Counted from the stretch's first letter, positions 23,405 to 36,155 are shown. The stretch: 64,000 nt of DNA from Paguma larvata (GCA_030068075.1 CM057825.1:120455434-120519433); one strand, 5' to 3'. Notes: generated by a model not told the origin, from the letters alone. A program made the numbers and translations.

Positions 23405-24005
23405 AACCTATGTAGGAATAGCGTGCTGGGCTGCATGGTGCCCCCCGCACTCCCCCCAAACCCATATCTACTTTAGAACCTCAGAATGTGACCTTATTTG
23501 GAAACAGGGTCTTTGCTGGTATCATTTCTTAAGGTTAATTATTTATTTTTGAAAGAGAAAGAAAGAGAGAGACAGAGGGAGGGAGGGAGGGGCAGAGAAA
23601 GAGGGATCGAGCGAGAATCCTAAGCAGGCTCCGTACTGTCAGCGCAGAGCCTGATGCAGGGCTCGAACTCACGAACCGTGAGATCGCGACCTGAGCCAAG
23701 ATCAACCGACTTAACCGACTAGGGCACCCAGGTGCCCCTAGAGATCGTCATTAAGATGAGCTCATACTGGGTTAGAGTGGCCCTAAACACAATGACTGCT
23801 GTCCTTCTAAGAAGAGGAAAGGACACACGGAGACAGAAGGAAGAGGCCACGTGGACAGTGACACGGCCATGTGGCGGGAACTCCAGGCATTTCTGGGAGC
23901 CACCAGAAGCTGCAAGAAGCAAGGAAGATTCTCCCCTAGAGCTTCTGGAGGGCACAGGGCCCTACTGACACCTTGATTTTGGACTTCTGGCCCTCAAACT
24001 ACGGA
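23405..24005 (+). repeat. LTR-like fossil (MaLR-type?), split by a SINE
   Basis: TCAGAATGTGACCTTATTTG, CAGGGTCTTTGCTGGTATCA, GTGGCCCTAAACACAATGAC and CACCTTGATTTTGGACTTCT are landmarks of a common LTR-type repeat. The SINE at 23531-23739 interrupts it. Confidence 0.65.
23531..23739 (-). mobile_element. CAN-SINE
   Basis: Reverse element with GGGAGGGAGGGAGGGGCAGA and an end GGCACCCAGGTGCCCC. Confidence 0.9.
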
Positions 24006-24334
24006 AACCAGCGCAAGAAGACATTTTCTCCCCAATTTGGGGTATTTTGTGAGGACAGCCCTAAGACACAGATATAGACAGGGAGGCCGGGATTCTTCTA
24101 TTTCTCTGGTGATGTTGGTGTACTTTTCAGGGAAGGGAATAATTGGGCATTTGCCATCTGGGAGACAGATGAATACAAAAGTCCCAGCATTGCTTCCTAT
24201 TGTGTGCCTCCTCCAGATGGCCTCGAAGGGTAGACTCAGCAGTGGGTTTCCCCCAAGCAATTGTGGGGCCAGGGGCAACAGTATAAAAGGGAGCCCCTAT
24301 CCCATATGGCTAAAGTATTTAAAGCTAAAGTGTG

Positions 24335-24571
24335 GGGGCGCCTGGGTGGCTCAGTCAGATAAGTGTCTGACTGTGGCTCAGCTCATGATCTCACGGTTTG
24401 TGAGTTTAAGCCCCACATTGGGCTTTCTGTTGTCCGTAGTGTGGAACCCTCTTCTGATTCTCTGCCCCTCTCCTTCTCTGTTTGCCCCTCCCCTCCCGCT
24501 GCCCCTTCTGCTTCCCCTCCTGTGCACACGCTCCCTCTCCCTCTCCCTCTCAAAAATAAATAAGAAGTTAA
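24335..24571 (+). mobile_element. CAN-SINE
   Basis: Head GGGGCGCCTGGGTGGCTCAG. Expanded CT-rich middle. Tail AAAATAAATAAGAAGTTAAAA. Confidence 0.92.
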
Positions 24572-25346
24572 AAAAAAAGTTGTTCTACTTCTCCGTGGAT
24601 GAATATATTTTCCTAACCACCTGGGGAGCCAAGCTTGGATTTCTAAATTCTTTCAAGCTCCTTGGTGGTCTGAAATATTATTGTTGGGTGTAAAGACACT
24701 TGAATGCCCTTTCTTCATGGCTTCTGGCTCCTTCCTGCATCATAATGGGCCTTGTGGGAATACCGTGGACACTCCAGCCCACGTGTCCGGGCTTTGTCTA
24801 CGCTCCACACAATCCATTGCGCTTGGTCACTCATCAGGCCCAGGAGAGCAAATGTCTGCAGTGCAGTTCTCCCTTGGGAGGATGGGTTTAGGAAAGAGGC
24901 CGGCACCAGTGCTGGGTACAGTCTAGCGCCCTTTGGGTAGAAAATTCTGGGGTCCTGGGTATTTGGAACACGGTCTAGAAGGCAGGGGGCACGCAGGCCC
25001 CCAGAATTCCCACCAAATAGGTCTACACTTACTTGCAGGGCCCATCTACTGGGTCCTGTGGTCTCTGCCCCTGCTGGAGAAGAGTGTGGCAAAGAGAAGG
25101 ACGGAGCAAAGCCCTGTAAGGCCGCCCTTGCCCGGGTCAAAGGGAGTTGTGGCTTAACAGTTCGGCACACTGCCCCCCAAGATCCAACTCGACAGCACAC
25201 TGAAGACAAATAGAATCTTCATTAGTAGTTCAGCAGGACATCAGAGCAAGGAAGCACGTTACAAACCATAGCAGACACTCTTATATGTCTCTGTCCTGTT
25301 GTTTAAGGTCTTCCCCTGACCAAAGAGCCTCTAAAAAATAAGATTT
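24572..25346. other. Unique DNA, no gene
   Basis: A 164-codon minus frame (24715-25209) has no recognised domain. No repeat family or splice context seen. Confidence 0.4.
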
Positions 25347-25573
25347 TTCTCTGTCTTTTTTTTGTTTATTTACATTTTTAACATTTATTTATTTATTTTT
25401 TTGAGCATGTGAGCAGGGGAAGGGCAGAGAGAGGGAGATCCAGAATCTAAAGCAGGCTCCAGACTCTGAGCCATCAGCACAGAGCCTGATGCAGAGCTCA
25501 AACCCCCGAGCGGTGAGATCACGACCTGAGTCTAAGTCGGTCGCTTAACTGACTGAGCCACCGAGGCACCCCT
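25347..25573 (-). mobile_element. CAN-SINE
   Basis: Reverse element ending GAGCCACCGAGGCACCCC. Duplication AAATAAGATTT on both sides. Confidence 0.9.
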
Positions 25574-25779
25574 GAAATAAGATTTCTTTATTGAGAACAA
25601 TCTAGCTTTAACCTCGCTCCCCCAGCAAAACAAAAGCCAAGTCATTTCTACCAATGTCCAAGCATACCTAGCGGGTGGGATAAAGTTTGACGACCCCTCC
25701 CTCAAAGCAGCGCGTTACACTATTTACCAGGGAAAACAAATAGGGGATAGTGGCGGTATGAGACAGAGGGGCAACAGGT

Positions 25780-26500
25780 GAATCTTGCTGCTAAAAAAAC
25801 CCAGTTTAGTTCGTCTTATTTCAAAATCATTAAATAAAACAGAAAATGGAATACAATTGTATGTTTAAAAGAATGGCCTAACATGACTGAGTAGAGTTTA
25901 ATTCCACCAGTCACAAATGCAAGGATAGTTCGATAATAGAAAATTTATGGATTCATCACACGATCACAGAAGAAAACCATAACAGCTGACAGAACTCAAA
26001 TTTCTTTCTTCCTGCAATACTCCTGTTAAATCGGACAGAGGCAAGGGTGCCTGGGTGGTTCTGTCAGTTAAGCTTCCGACTTCGGCTCAGGCCATGATCT
26101 CCCAGTTGGTGGGTTCCAGTCCCACATCGGGCTCTGTGCTGACAGCTCAGAGGCTGGAGCCTGCTTCGGATTCTATGTCTCCCTCTCTCTCTCTGCCCCT
26201 CCCCACTCGTGTTCTGCCTCTCTCTCTCTCTTTCTCTCAAAAATAACATAAACATTAAAAAAAATTGAATTGGACAGAGGCAGAGGCTTATTATGAAGAA
26301 AAATAAACCCAAGAGACTACAAAACCTAACTGGTCAAACAATTGGAGGCACTTTTGCCAATTTAATAAAAGATAAGGCAAGAACGTCTAGTAGTCCAATT
26401 CAAGATATTCTTAAGTTCTGGAAGCTTCAGCCAAAGTGAGGCACATTGTGAGCCTAGAGTGAACCTAACTGTCAGTCTACATTTGACTTCTCTGATGTTT
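25780..26500 (+). mobile_element. LINE-1 ORF2 fragment, split by a SINE
   Basis: TTCACAAATGCAAGGATAGT-like sequence (CACAAATGCAAGGATAGTTC), ATTTATGGATTCATCACACG and CTTCAGCCAAAGTGAGG fit LINE-1. Stops throughout. Confidence 0.6.
26045..26271 (+). mobile_element. CAN-SINE with target-site duplication
   Basis: Flanked by GGACAGAGGCA at 26033-26043 and 26272-26282. CT-rich middle ends in a (TC)n run. Confidence 0.94.
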
Positions 26501-26924
26501 AAAAACTTTGAATTCATTTTCGACATTTAAGATACTACAGATTTCATATTAAAAATGATCTTTGGTATACATTTTTTGGAAATCTGACCATCTGTCAACA
26601 TGAGAACTCTTCCCCAAACAGCAAAAATTGGCTGCAGCTAAGTCTGGACTTCCCCCTTTAGATAAGACCTGGGTTCTCCTGTTTGCCAAAGGCCTCGATG
26701 TGGTGCAATTCCCTCATTAATGTTACTTGCCTGGGCCCATGGGCATCTGAATTCTCCAACCCATGCTGGAGGATGGGTAAGAATAAGAAATAGAGAAATA
26801 GAAATAAGAAATAGGGAAAGAGGTATAAATATTGAAAATGGGACAAAATTACCATTATCATTATTATTATTGTTTTAAACCCACCCCACCGCCTTCCTCT
26901 TGGGTGGGCTTGCAATTATTATTA

Positions 26925-27133
26925 TTTTTTTTACGTTTATTTATTTTGAGAGAGAGAGAAAAAGAGTGCATGAGTAAAGGCGGGGCAGAGAGAGAAGGGG
27001 AGGGAGATTCCCAAGGAGGCTCCACACTCAGTGCGGAGCCCGATGCGGGGCTCAGTCTCATGACCGTGGGATCATGACCTGAGCTGGTATCATGAGTTGG
27101 CTGCTTAACCGACCGAGCCACCCAGGCGCCCCT
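26925..27133 (-). mobile_element. CAN-SINE
   Basis: Reverse element ending GAGCCACCCAGGCGCCCC. Flanked by (ATT)n-rich sequence. Confidence 0.9.
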
Positions 27134-27179
27134 ACTATTATTACTTTTGAAGGAAATGATGGCCTACCTGTACCATCCA

Positions 27180-28640
27180 AAGGAACCAGATGAAAAAACA
27201 TTAACACGAGTTAGAGTTCTGCGAAGTAGCCGTAACCATTAACGCAGCAGGATGATGAGGGGCTGGGGGAGGAAAGGGAGTGTAATTACAACCTTCAATA
27301 GCAACAAATAACCTCGAATTAACTTGGCAAGAAATGTGTCAGGATTTATAGGACTCAAACTACCAAATCCTACTGAAGAACAAGATAAACGACTTCAACG
27401 CAAGTAAAGTAAAACATGCCATTTTCCTAACATCATAAAAGCGTCTATTATCACCCAAAGAACCTCAGTGTAATGTAATTCTAATAAAACTCAAAACGCA
27501 GCATTTGTTGGAAACCTGACCCAGAATGTCCGTCCAGAAGAGTAAGTGCTTATGGATAGTCAGCTAGCCAATACACATTTCAAAGAGCATAATATTCGGG
27601 AGGCATCTGTCCAAAAATATATAGTCAAACTTATTGTGAAATGATAATTAAACTCATAAGGTCTGATATAGGAACAATCTACCTAACAAGAATAGAATTA
27701 GAAGTGCAGAACCATATTCAAGTATAAACATAAATACAGTGGAAGACAAAGGTCCTAATTTGCATTAGCAAGGAAAGAAAATATTCTTTCAACCAATGGT
27801 GCTGGGCAGCTGGCTCACCATTTGGAACAAAGTTCGCCCCATCACAACTTGACATGAGTTGTCAATGGAACAGAGATGTACACATAAAAAAACCAAAAAA
27901 CCAAAAACAAAAAAACAAGAAGACCCGAAGAAAATTCAGGTTTTCAGTTGAAAAGGGGATATATATTCTCCAATGAAAAGGGAATTTTGAAAATATTGTA
28001 AGGCAAAGGCATAAGAAAAAAAGACAAAAGACAAATTTAGAAAAATAGACGCAACGTTCGTGAAACTCGTTAAAACCCTCCACAGATATAATTTACACAA
28101 ACAAATAAGCGAAAGAACATTTGATGGACAAAAGGGTGAAATGACGCCAATAGGCAATTCACACAGACACACACAGACACAGACACACACAGACCCACAC
28201 GCACAGACACACACAAATCCATACTCAAGAGCACATGGCCAGAAAACATGAAAAAAACTGAACCTCGTCGTAATTGAAGAAATACACACTAGTAAAATGG
28301 CACTTGAACTTGACGTACTGATGGTAAAAGGCACAACGATACTATTCTTAGTGAGGGTGTGGGAGAATAGGCTGTCTTATATTCCGCTAATGTGAATGTA
28401 AGTGGATGAAACCTTTCTGGAGAGCGATTCAGCTGCAGGTATCATAAAGTTAAAACATGTTCTTACTCGTTACTAAATTAGAATTTATCCTGACAACGCG
28501 ATCTCGGATGTTCGCAAAGGTTGAGTGTAATTAAAAGACGCTCATTTCATCATCGCTTCTAATGGCGAGCAACTAGAAATGGAAGGGTCAACAGTATGGA
28601 ACTGGTTTGATAAAGCCCAAAGCTGAAAGGAGTGAGTCAG
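27180..28640 (+). mobile_element. LINE-1 ORF2/3' fragment
   Basis: AGCAAGGAAAGAAAATATTC, ACCAATGGTGCTGGGCAGCT, GTGAGGGTGTGGGAGAATAG and AGCAACTAGAAATGGAAGGG are degraded LINE-1 landmarks. A (CACAGA)n-type simple repeat sits at 28160-28215. Confidence 0.75.
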
Positions 28641-28861
28641 CACACCAGCCAGCATCCATTTGGATTGGTTGGTGGCCATGAGGCGCACTTGGTGAATAGT
28701 CTAGATTTCACCCACAAAAGGAGATACTCTGTGCCCCTCAGATCATGGCGTGGAAAAACGCTTCTTACACCGGAAAAATGGGAAACGATGTTAAGCGAAA
28801 AACCAACCCCCGCCCCACAAAAGCTCACAAAACAGCCTCGACAGGAAGATTCCATTTAAAA

Positions 28862-29070
28862 TTTTTTTTAATGTTTATTTATTTTTAGAGGGAGAGACAG
28901 AGTGTGAGCAGGAGAGGGGCAGAGAGAGAGAGGGAGACACGGACTCCGAAGCGGGCTCCAGGCTCTGAGCTGTCAGCACAGAGCTGGATGTCGGGCTTGA
29001 ACTCATGAACCATGAGATCATGACCTGAGCCAAAGTCGGCCACTTAACCGACTGAGCCGCCCAGGCGCCC
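28862..29070 (-). mobile_element. CAN-SINE
   Basis: Reverse element ending GAGCCGCCCAGGCGCCCC. Flanked by CCATTTAAAA/CCATTTTAAA. Confidence 0.93.
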
Positions 29071-29248
29071 CCATTTTAAAAGGAATATAATACATACGTA
29101 AGGAAAGAGAGAAAAATCTAGAACACACGACAAAATGCTGGAAATCATAATTCCAGCTAGCCAAGTTAGACGTCACTTTGCCTACCCTTATTTTCTAAGA
29201 ACTGCACAAAATTCTAAGTGTAACTTCTTTAGCGGAAGTTCATTCCAT

Positions 29249-29403
29249 TTTTTTAATGTTTATTTATTTTGAGAGAGAGGGAGAGAGCGTGAGTGACAGC
29301 TCATGCTGTCAGCGCAGAGCCCGACGCAGGGCTCAGTCTCACGAATCACGAGATCACGACGTGAGCCAAAATCAAGAGTCTGATGCTGAACCCAGGCGCC
29401 CCT
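29249..29403 (-). mobile_element. CAN-SINE with internal deletion
   Basis: Only about 155 bases. The CT-rich middle and part of the tRNA-like head are missing; it ends CCCAGGCGCCCC. Confidence 0.85.
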
Positions 29404-29907
29404 CATTGTATTTTTCTAAAGCAGTCACCAACACTGGTAGAAGTGACTCCTAGGTTAAGGGAGGTGTATGGCTGAGGTCAGGATACTGGTGTCAGGATAC
29501 AGAGGAGAGTGAGAGACGTGTGTGAGACTGGCCTGTGAAAACGTCTCGGAAAAGCCCTGAGCGATGGGATTATGCTCTTCCTTTTCCGTAGTCCAGATTC
29601 AGTGAGATCATGTATGTTTATAACTGGAGGGATATAACCACACAAACAATAAATATTATAAAAGTCGACCATGGTTATAAACCCCGCTAGGGCCTGGCCC
29701 TGCTATCCCCACACCTGCCCCCCCAATCCCTGGCCACAGGTCACTGCGTACCAGCGCTTGAGAGTCTGTTATTTTGTCCTTCCCGCCTCTGTTTTCAGCT
29801 TCTTCGTCCCGGAGAGAGAGCCTTTGCATTTCGAGTATAATATAGACAAACAGCTTTTAGATATTACAGCAGGCAAAGGTTTCATGACACTGTTTCTTAA
29901 AAGATTA

Positions 29908-30123
29908 AAAAAAAATTTTTTTAGTGTTTATTTATTTTGAGAAAGAGAAAGACAGAGTGCATGTCGGGGAGGGGCAGAGAGAGAGGGAGACACGGAATCC
30001 GATGCAGGCTCCAGACTCTGAGCTGTCAGCCCAGAGCCCGACACGGGGCTCGAACTCACGGACCTTGAGACCATGACCTGAGCTGAAGTCGGCTGCTTGA
30101 CCCACCGAGCCGCCCAGGTGCCC
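29908..30123 (-). mobile_element. CAN-SINE
   Basis: Reverse element ending GAGCCGCCCAGGTGCCCC. Flanked by CTTAAAAGATTA/CTTAAAAGATTT. Confidence 0.94.
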
Positions 30124-31080
30124 CTTAAAAGATTTCTTAGGTGGAAAGCATTCATTATAGAGGACTGATACATTTCCCTATTTGAAGAACTTGTATTCAT
30201 CAAGAGATACCTTAAAGTGAAAAGATATAAACTAAAACTAAAGAAGTAAATAAATAAATAAATGGGTAAAATAAAAAAAAAAAGGACGTGAAAACAAGTA
30301 CAAAGGCTCATTACGAGAATATCTTGAGGGCTCCTTTAATGAGGAGAGCACAGACAATGGTAGAAAAATGAGCAAAAATCCATGGATATTTCTCAGGAGA
30401 TAAGAGACATATTTGGGGGATCACATAGAGGGAGGTGCCTGGCATAGTAGTTGAAAATGCCAGTCAGGACCCTATGGGGTCCTCTTTTATACACACTCCA
30501 GCAGTGACAGTCCAGCGTGTCAGGGAGGCGGGGGGATCCTGGCGTACGTGTGGCTGACGCAAACTACGGCTCTGTACAACTACTTCTGAACACAGCTTGG
30601 CACCGTGCCCTGATGCTGAGCACGCATATACGGTCCGACTCGGCGATTTCGCTCCTAAGTATGTACGCGAGAGGAATGTTCGTACCTGTGTAAGACCAGG
30701 TATCAGAAGGATCGTAAAAGAACTGTTTGCAATACGGAGAAATCAGTGTGCAGTCCAAACGATCAGTACCGAGAGGATTGGTGGGGGCGACTGGGGCTTA
30801 TTCATAGAATGCAACACTACAGAGAGACCAGAAACAAGCGAGTGACAGTGACACGCAACGGTAGGTTGGATCTTACCAATATAGGTCCTACCAAGTTACA
30901 TACGACACGGTATCTTTTATTTTTTATAAAGTTAAGAATCACACACGCATGCACAGTCTTTTAAGAATACGTATAATACACGTAAGAAGCAATGAGACTA
31001 AATTTTCAAAAAGCCAGGGAATACTGAACACAGCAATCAGGTCGAAGGTTCATTTTGGTATCGGACGAGCAGGGTCATAG
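30124..31080 (+). mobile_element. Probable LINE-1 3' fragment
   Basis: TTGTATTCATCAAGAGATAC, GCACGCATATACGGTCCGAC and ATCAGAAGGATCGTAAAAGA sit in LINE-1-like order, heavily diverged and CpG-rich. An (AAAT)n tract lies at 30247-30263. Confidence 0.5.
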
Positions 31081-31184
31081 GGTTGGGAGGGCGGATTGTA
31101 GGGTTAGACGTAGGTTATAATCTCATCAAAGCTCTGGTGCTTTGCGAGAGTGAGTGCTTTTCCGCATTATTAAAAATAACAATC

Positions 31185-31398
31185 AGGGCGCCTGCATGGC
31201 TCAGTGGGTTCAGTGTCCGACTTTGGCTCAGGTCATGATCTCACCGCTTGTGAGTTCGAGCCCCGCGTCGGGCTCTGTGCTGACGGCTCAGAGCCTGGAG
31301 CCTGCTGCCGATTCTGTGTGTGTGCCTCTCTCTCTCTCTCTCTGCCCCTTTCCCGCTCACCCTCTGTCTCTTTCTCTCAAAAATAAGTACACATTAAA
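31185..31398 (+). mobile_element. CAN-SINE
   Basis: Head GGGCGCCTGCATGGCTCAG. Flanked by AATAACAAT/GATAACAAT. Confidence 0.92.
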
Positions 31399-31407
31399 GA
31401 TAACAAT

Positions 31408-32990
31408 TTAAATCAAAGCAAGCGGTGCATGGATTGGTGGCGAGTGTGCTTCATAAACCGAGATTATGATTACTCCGGGTCTGTGCACAGAGAGTCCGAC
31501 TAAGGAAAAAAAAAACACCTATTTTAAACAGAAGTTAGAATGTGTAAGAGAAACAAGATTATGAATGAGAGGAGTCCCAGAAAGCTTGGACTGGGATGAC
31601 AGATTGAAGACGCCCCTGGGAGGGACAGAGCAAAGATTAGGGGTAGCTACTAAAATCCGCTTTCCCAGGGTATCTTCCAAACGGCCCTAACGAGTAAAAC
31701 GTTCAATGGACCTACCTGGAGAGCGTCTTTCCTTTGGTAACAATTCTCTGAGTAACCGAGTAAGGTCCCAGTCACTGGCCAGAAGGTCCCAGACTGTGAG
31801 GACGTGGGCCCCTTGGCTTTTCAAGACACATAAACTCTCTCGTCTGCTTGAAAGACCCGTCTCACGCTATCTCACTCCTACAAGGCATTAAATGTGAAAT
31901 AAGGCCTTTTGCCTGGCAGCATGCCACGACGTATCGTCTTACCGCTTCTGGAACCTGTGCACCTAGCAGCCCAGAACTCGGTCACGCGTATCACAGGGCT
32001 TAGAAGTTTCGGTCATTTCCAGGCAATGAGTGCTGGGGTTTTGTTGTTGTTGTTGTTTTACGTATAAGTAATCCTTGACCGTAATTCCATTGTTACAAAT
32101 ACAAAACCCGGCTCTGTGTTTTGGACTCCCAGACTGGGAAAAAACATCCTGTAACTCCAACCTATGGGTCACGTTCTAGTTTGCTGGTACGCAGTAGGCG
32201 CTACGTGAACGTTTGCTGAGGAACCCGACATTGTTTTCCCGATCCTAACGTGGAAGACCCTGGATTTCAAGATAAAACACCTGCTGAGTGAAACATTCTT
32301 CCTACAGGTTGTATTTACACAGCGAAAACAAAAACGAACAAACAAACAAATAAACACACACACACAAAACACACAAAAAACAAAAAACGATCTAAAAAGG
32401 TATGGATGTCCTTAGGGGGGTAGGCCAAAATAATCGTCGAAATTTGGTTCTGCCTTTGGAAATTAAGGACACACACGGTCATTATACGTGAGATCAGCCG
32501 CTGTGGGCAAGGACGTACTTCAAAGGACACAGGGAATCCAGGGAGCCAGAAAATCACACACGCATACCCGTCCACCACCCATGGCCCACGCACACACACT
32601 CGAATAATCTCGTACACACTCATACAAACACAGACACACACACATGACTCTCCTCCCACATGGAGTCTCTCACACACGTTCAGTGACAATGACTGGCTGA
32701 GAGATCAGGAAATTCAGACAAACGCCTCCTCATTCACGCCCCCTTTGTTAAAGAGGACAGCCAGCCCCCCCCCCCGCCCCCACTGTGCTATGTACACCGA
32801 ACGCCTTCACCCGAAGACAGTGGCGGGGACAGACATCCGTAAACATGAAAGAGACAGGCAAGGTCTTTTCCCTAAGGTGAAGCAGTCCGAAGCAGGTATT
32901 GGCGAGATGAGTCACTTTCCCTGCCCGCTGGAGAGCGCAGTCTCTGAAGGGAGAAAAATACCACTTGCTTTGCGGAAGAAATTCATCAGC
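31408..32990. other. Unique DNA with CA-rich simple sequence, no gene
   Basis: CA-rich stretches lie at 32345-32390 and 32585-32645 and a C-run at 32767-32780. No recognised product in any frame. Confidence 0.45.
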
Positions 32991-32994
32991 GAGT

Positions 32995-33560
32995 CCTCGA
33001 GCAAACACGTGTTCCTATTTTCCTACCCGAGGTCGTCGGCTTTTTATACGCGGGCCACCCCCTCCTCTGCTGGCTGCTTTCTTCGGCTTCCCCCCACCCG
33101 CCCGGCCTCTGGGTTCTTTTCCGCCGTCTAAGCACGTCCATGTCCATTTCCCCCCGGGAATTCGCTGGTGCGCGGCGGCCAAGGGTGAGGCCATTCACGT
33201 GTACGGGAGGCGCGGGCACAGCTCGTCCGCGGAGCTCCCGACCGCGGCGTGCCGCCGGCCTGACCTGACTTGCAGCGGCTGAAACCCCAAGGCACCCGGG
33301 GCATAAACAAACTGCTGCGTTCTCCCGGCTGCAGGGGAGGCGGCGAGGGGCAGGTCCATCCAGGGTGCTTCTTTTTCCTTCCGCTCCCCACCGTCTGCCC
33401 CGACTCCTCCGCATTTGTCGCCAGCCTGTGCTTTACCTGTCCCCCCCGCCTTCCTCGGGGAGAAAGAAATAACTCGCCTGCCAACACACACCCTGAGGGT
33501 CGGGATCCGCCTATCGGCATGAGGTGCTAGGACTCCTTGTTCCCTTCGGTGCGGGCGCTC
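32995..33560. promoter_or_regulatory. CpG-island-like block in the intergenic region
   Basis: CpG dinucleotides are dense (GTCGTCGGC, GCGCGGCGGCC, GACCGCGGCGTGCCGCCGGC) and GC-content is high across about 560 bases. It contains a TATA-like TTTTTATACGCGG near 33038. No SINE or LINE explains it. Overlapping frames of 100-140 codons are expected in such sequence and show no domain. It may be a promoter of an unannotated transcript or an enhancer; neither is shown. Confidence 0.55.
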
Positions 33561-33731
33561 TGAGTTTGCACCCAAAGGCAAAGCAACAGGAGGGTACGGA
33601 TAGGGCAGGGAGGGGGTGTGCGGGCAGCTTCATGATAATTCACAACAAAAATGGGTTGGCCAGATTCCCTCCCCCGCCTACCCCCCTACTAACTTGTTCA
33701 CTGTATCTGTTCTTAAAATTCTTTGCGGAGA

Positions 33732-33944
33732 GGGGGCATCTGGCTGGCTCAGTCGATCGAGCCTCCGACTTTTGGTTTTCGCTCAGGTCATAATCTCAAG
33801 GTTCCTGGGATCGAGCCCAGTGTAGGGTTCTGTGCTGGCAGCGCAGAGCCTGCTGGGGATTCTCTCTCTCCCTTTCTACCCCTCCCCTGCTTGTGCACGC
33901 GCTCTCTCTCTGTGTCCAAATAAATAAAAAATAAACTTAAAAAA
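33732..33944 (+). mobile_element. CAN-SINE
   Basis: Head GGGGCATCTGGCTGGCTCAG. Flanked by CTTTGCGG at 33721-33728 and 33947-33954. Confidence 0.92.
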
Positions 33945-33945
33945 A

Positions 33946-34080
33946 CCTTTGCGGTGTAATTCACATACAATAAAATGTAGACACTTAAGGTGCCTACTTT
34001 GATGATTTATGGGCGGACGTGTATGTTGTGAAACTACCGTGGCCAGACTGCAAACATTTCCATCAGCTCTCAATGGGTTT
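33946..34080 (-). mobile_element. LINE-1 fragment, reverse orientation
   Basis: GTAATTCACATACAATAAAA and GACACTTAAGGTGCCTACTT fit the reverse LINE-1 3' region. Confidence 0.55.
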
Positions 34081-35454
34081 CCTTGTGCAGGCGGCCAGTT
34101 TTATTTGGAAGCCTTTTCGGTTTTTTTTCTTTGGGCGGGGGGGCATCTGACCTCACCTAGAGGTCCAGGGCTCACTGTGTGGGGGTCACTGATTGTATTT
34201 AAGAAATCAACAGCAGCCCCCAAATCCACCTCTTCCGCAAGGGGAAAAAAAAAATCCCTTCCGCCAACAAAAGCCTTGCGACTTCCAGTGTGACTCACCC
34301 TCGGACCTGGGGCACATACTCGGGCTCTGATAAGAGGCAGTCAATCTGTCCTCCGTTTGTTTATAATGAGTCATGCTGGAAACAGGCAGCTACTTTTCTT
34401 CTCTCCCATGTCATGGTTGGGCAAGAATCAGAGGCACATACACCCCCATTCAAAGCGCGGCCGGGCTAAAAGCGTCCGGCGACGCCGGCGGAGCCAGTTT
34501 CAGGACCTGTGACTCGATGGGGACCCCTAGTGGTGGAGGCAGGGAGCGCCGCGTCCCGGAGTTGAGGCCTGGCTTCCTCCCCGCACTCCAAGGACAGATC
34601 TTAAGGCGAGTTTACAGATTGGCAAGAAGAACGGGAAGGAACGGCCGAGTTCTCTGCGCATCCTGCCCAACCCCCAATTATTAGTGACAGAGTGGGACGT
34701 GAGTCACAACCTTCAGCCTATGCCCACGCTGGAACAATTAACCACATAGTTGCTTCAGGGATGAACCTTCTTCCAGCTACAAGCCACCCCCCCACCTCCA
34801 TGGTCTGGCTCTCCGCCCGAGCCAGCTGCCTTTGGCCCCATGAATTGTGAAGGCCCGGGTTCAAAAAAAAAACAAACCTAAATTTCTGTTAGTCAATGCC
34901 TCCTTGGCCCCGATCAGCGATTCCTACACACGAGTCCTGATGGGGGGGGGGGGGGCACGGGGGATACTTCAACTAGAATTAATATCACAATAGAGCCAGA
35001 GTGCAGTGGATTTATCTGCTGTTCCCTTGCATTGCGGCAAAGCGCCCTGTTTGGGGAAGAAATCACCATAGCAACTCTGCCGCCCCAGTTACAGTAAGCT
35101 TAGGGCGACCAAAATAAAAATCCTTCCCAAGTCGCAGGATTGGCTAGCGAGGGCGGCTGAGCATCCACTTTGTTTTCAGACGACACTAGCCAGGATACGT
35201 TTTGGCTTCATCAATCACTGCAAGAGATGCTTTAAATAATGAAACTCTACAGCCAGGTGACAAATGGAGGGGCTTCTAGGCCATGCCCCCTGCCAGTTTA
35301 AACACAAGCAGACCTCGCTGCCAAACAGCAGCGTTTTGCTGTTAAAATAGGTTTCCAAAAAGGGCTCATGGTTACTTCTTGCGGCTTGCCGGTTCCGTTC
35401 CAAGTTGGGGGTACATGGGACTATAAATGTTAGTTTTTAAGAAGAGGTGGATCA
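34081..35454. other. Unique DNA with regulatory-looking motifs, no gene
   Basis: A G-run lies at 34941-34954. An AP-1/MARE-like TGAGTCATGC at 34367-34376 and a nearby GATAAG at 34328-34333 are seen. Non-repetitive and free of SINE insertions over 1.3 kb. No coding evidence. Confidence 0.4.
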
Positions 35455-35664
35455 GGGGCGCCTGGGTGGCTCAGTCAGTTGAGCATCTGACTCTCGATTT
35501 TGGCTCAGGTCATGATCTCGCGGTTCGCGAGTTCGAGCCCCGCGTCGGGCTCTGCGCTGGCGGCGTGGGACCTGCTTGGGATTCTCTCTCTCCCCTTCTC
35601 TCCAGAAGCCCCTCCCCTCCCCTGCTCCCGCTCTCTCTCTCTCAAAATAAATAAATAAGCTTTA
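35455..35664 (+). mobile_element. CAN-SINE
   Basis: Head GGGGCGCCTGGGTGGCTCAG. Tail AAAATAAATAAATAAGC. Confidence 0.93.
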
Positions 35665-35974
35665 ATGACAATGATAAAAAACAGAACTTCATTTTCTTTC
35701 CAACACAATCGGGTCGTTCTGCAGACTCTTTGGTTCTGTTCACAGCGTGGTCATTTTCTGAGCCTCGGCTGAAAGGCTATTGTTTGGACTCCTTGACATT
35801 GCTTTTCTTTGCCCTTCCACAGACTGCCCTTTGAGGCCTCTTCAATTTCTGCCCTTCTTTCCATTTCCAAAGCTATGATCTTACTTCCGGCCATCATTCT
35901 CTATTGCTTCGGTTATTATAAAGCCTTCTGAAATGGTCTTTCCACCTCCGGTCCTTCCTCCTAGATAGGAGAAG

Positions 35975-36155
35975 CAAACGAGGCTTTGGAGTTTGAGTCC
36001 CATCGCTGCCACTTATTTCTGCCGTGACTTTCATTTCTTACTCTCTCAATCTTAGCTGCCTCACCAGCCAAGCAGGGATGATCCCTACTCCAGGGCGTGA
36101 GGACGTAGTGGGGGTAAACTACGTAAAATATCTGGCACGCTGGAAGCGCTCCATT
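35975..36155 (+). repeat. MIR SINE fossil
   Basis: TTTGGAGTTTGAGTCCCATC, GCTGCCACTTATTTCTGCCG and ATCTGGCACGCTGGAAGCGC follow the MIR core in order. Confidence 0.75.

Noticed and set aside
24037..24693. A 218-codon plus-strand open frame
   Set aside because: It runs through the SINE at 24335-24571, so it is a chance frame in repeat DNA.
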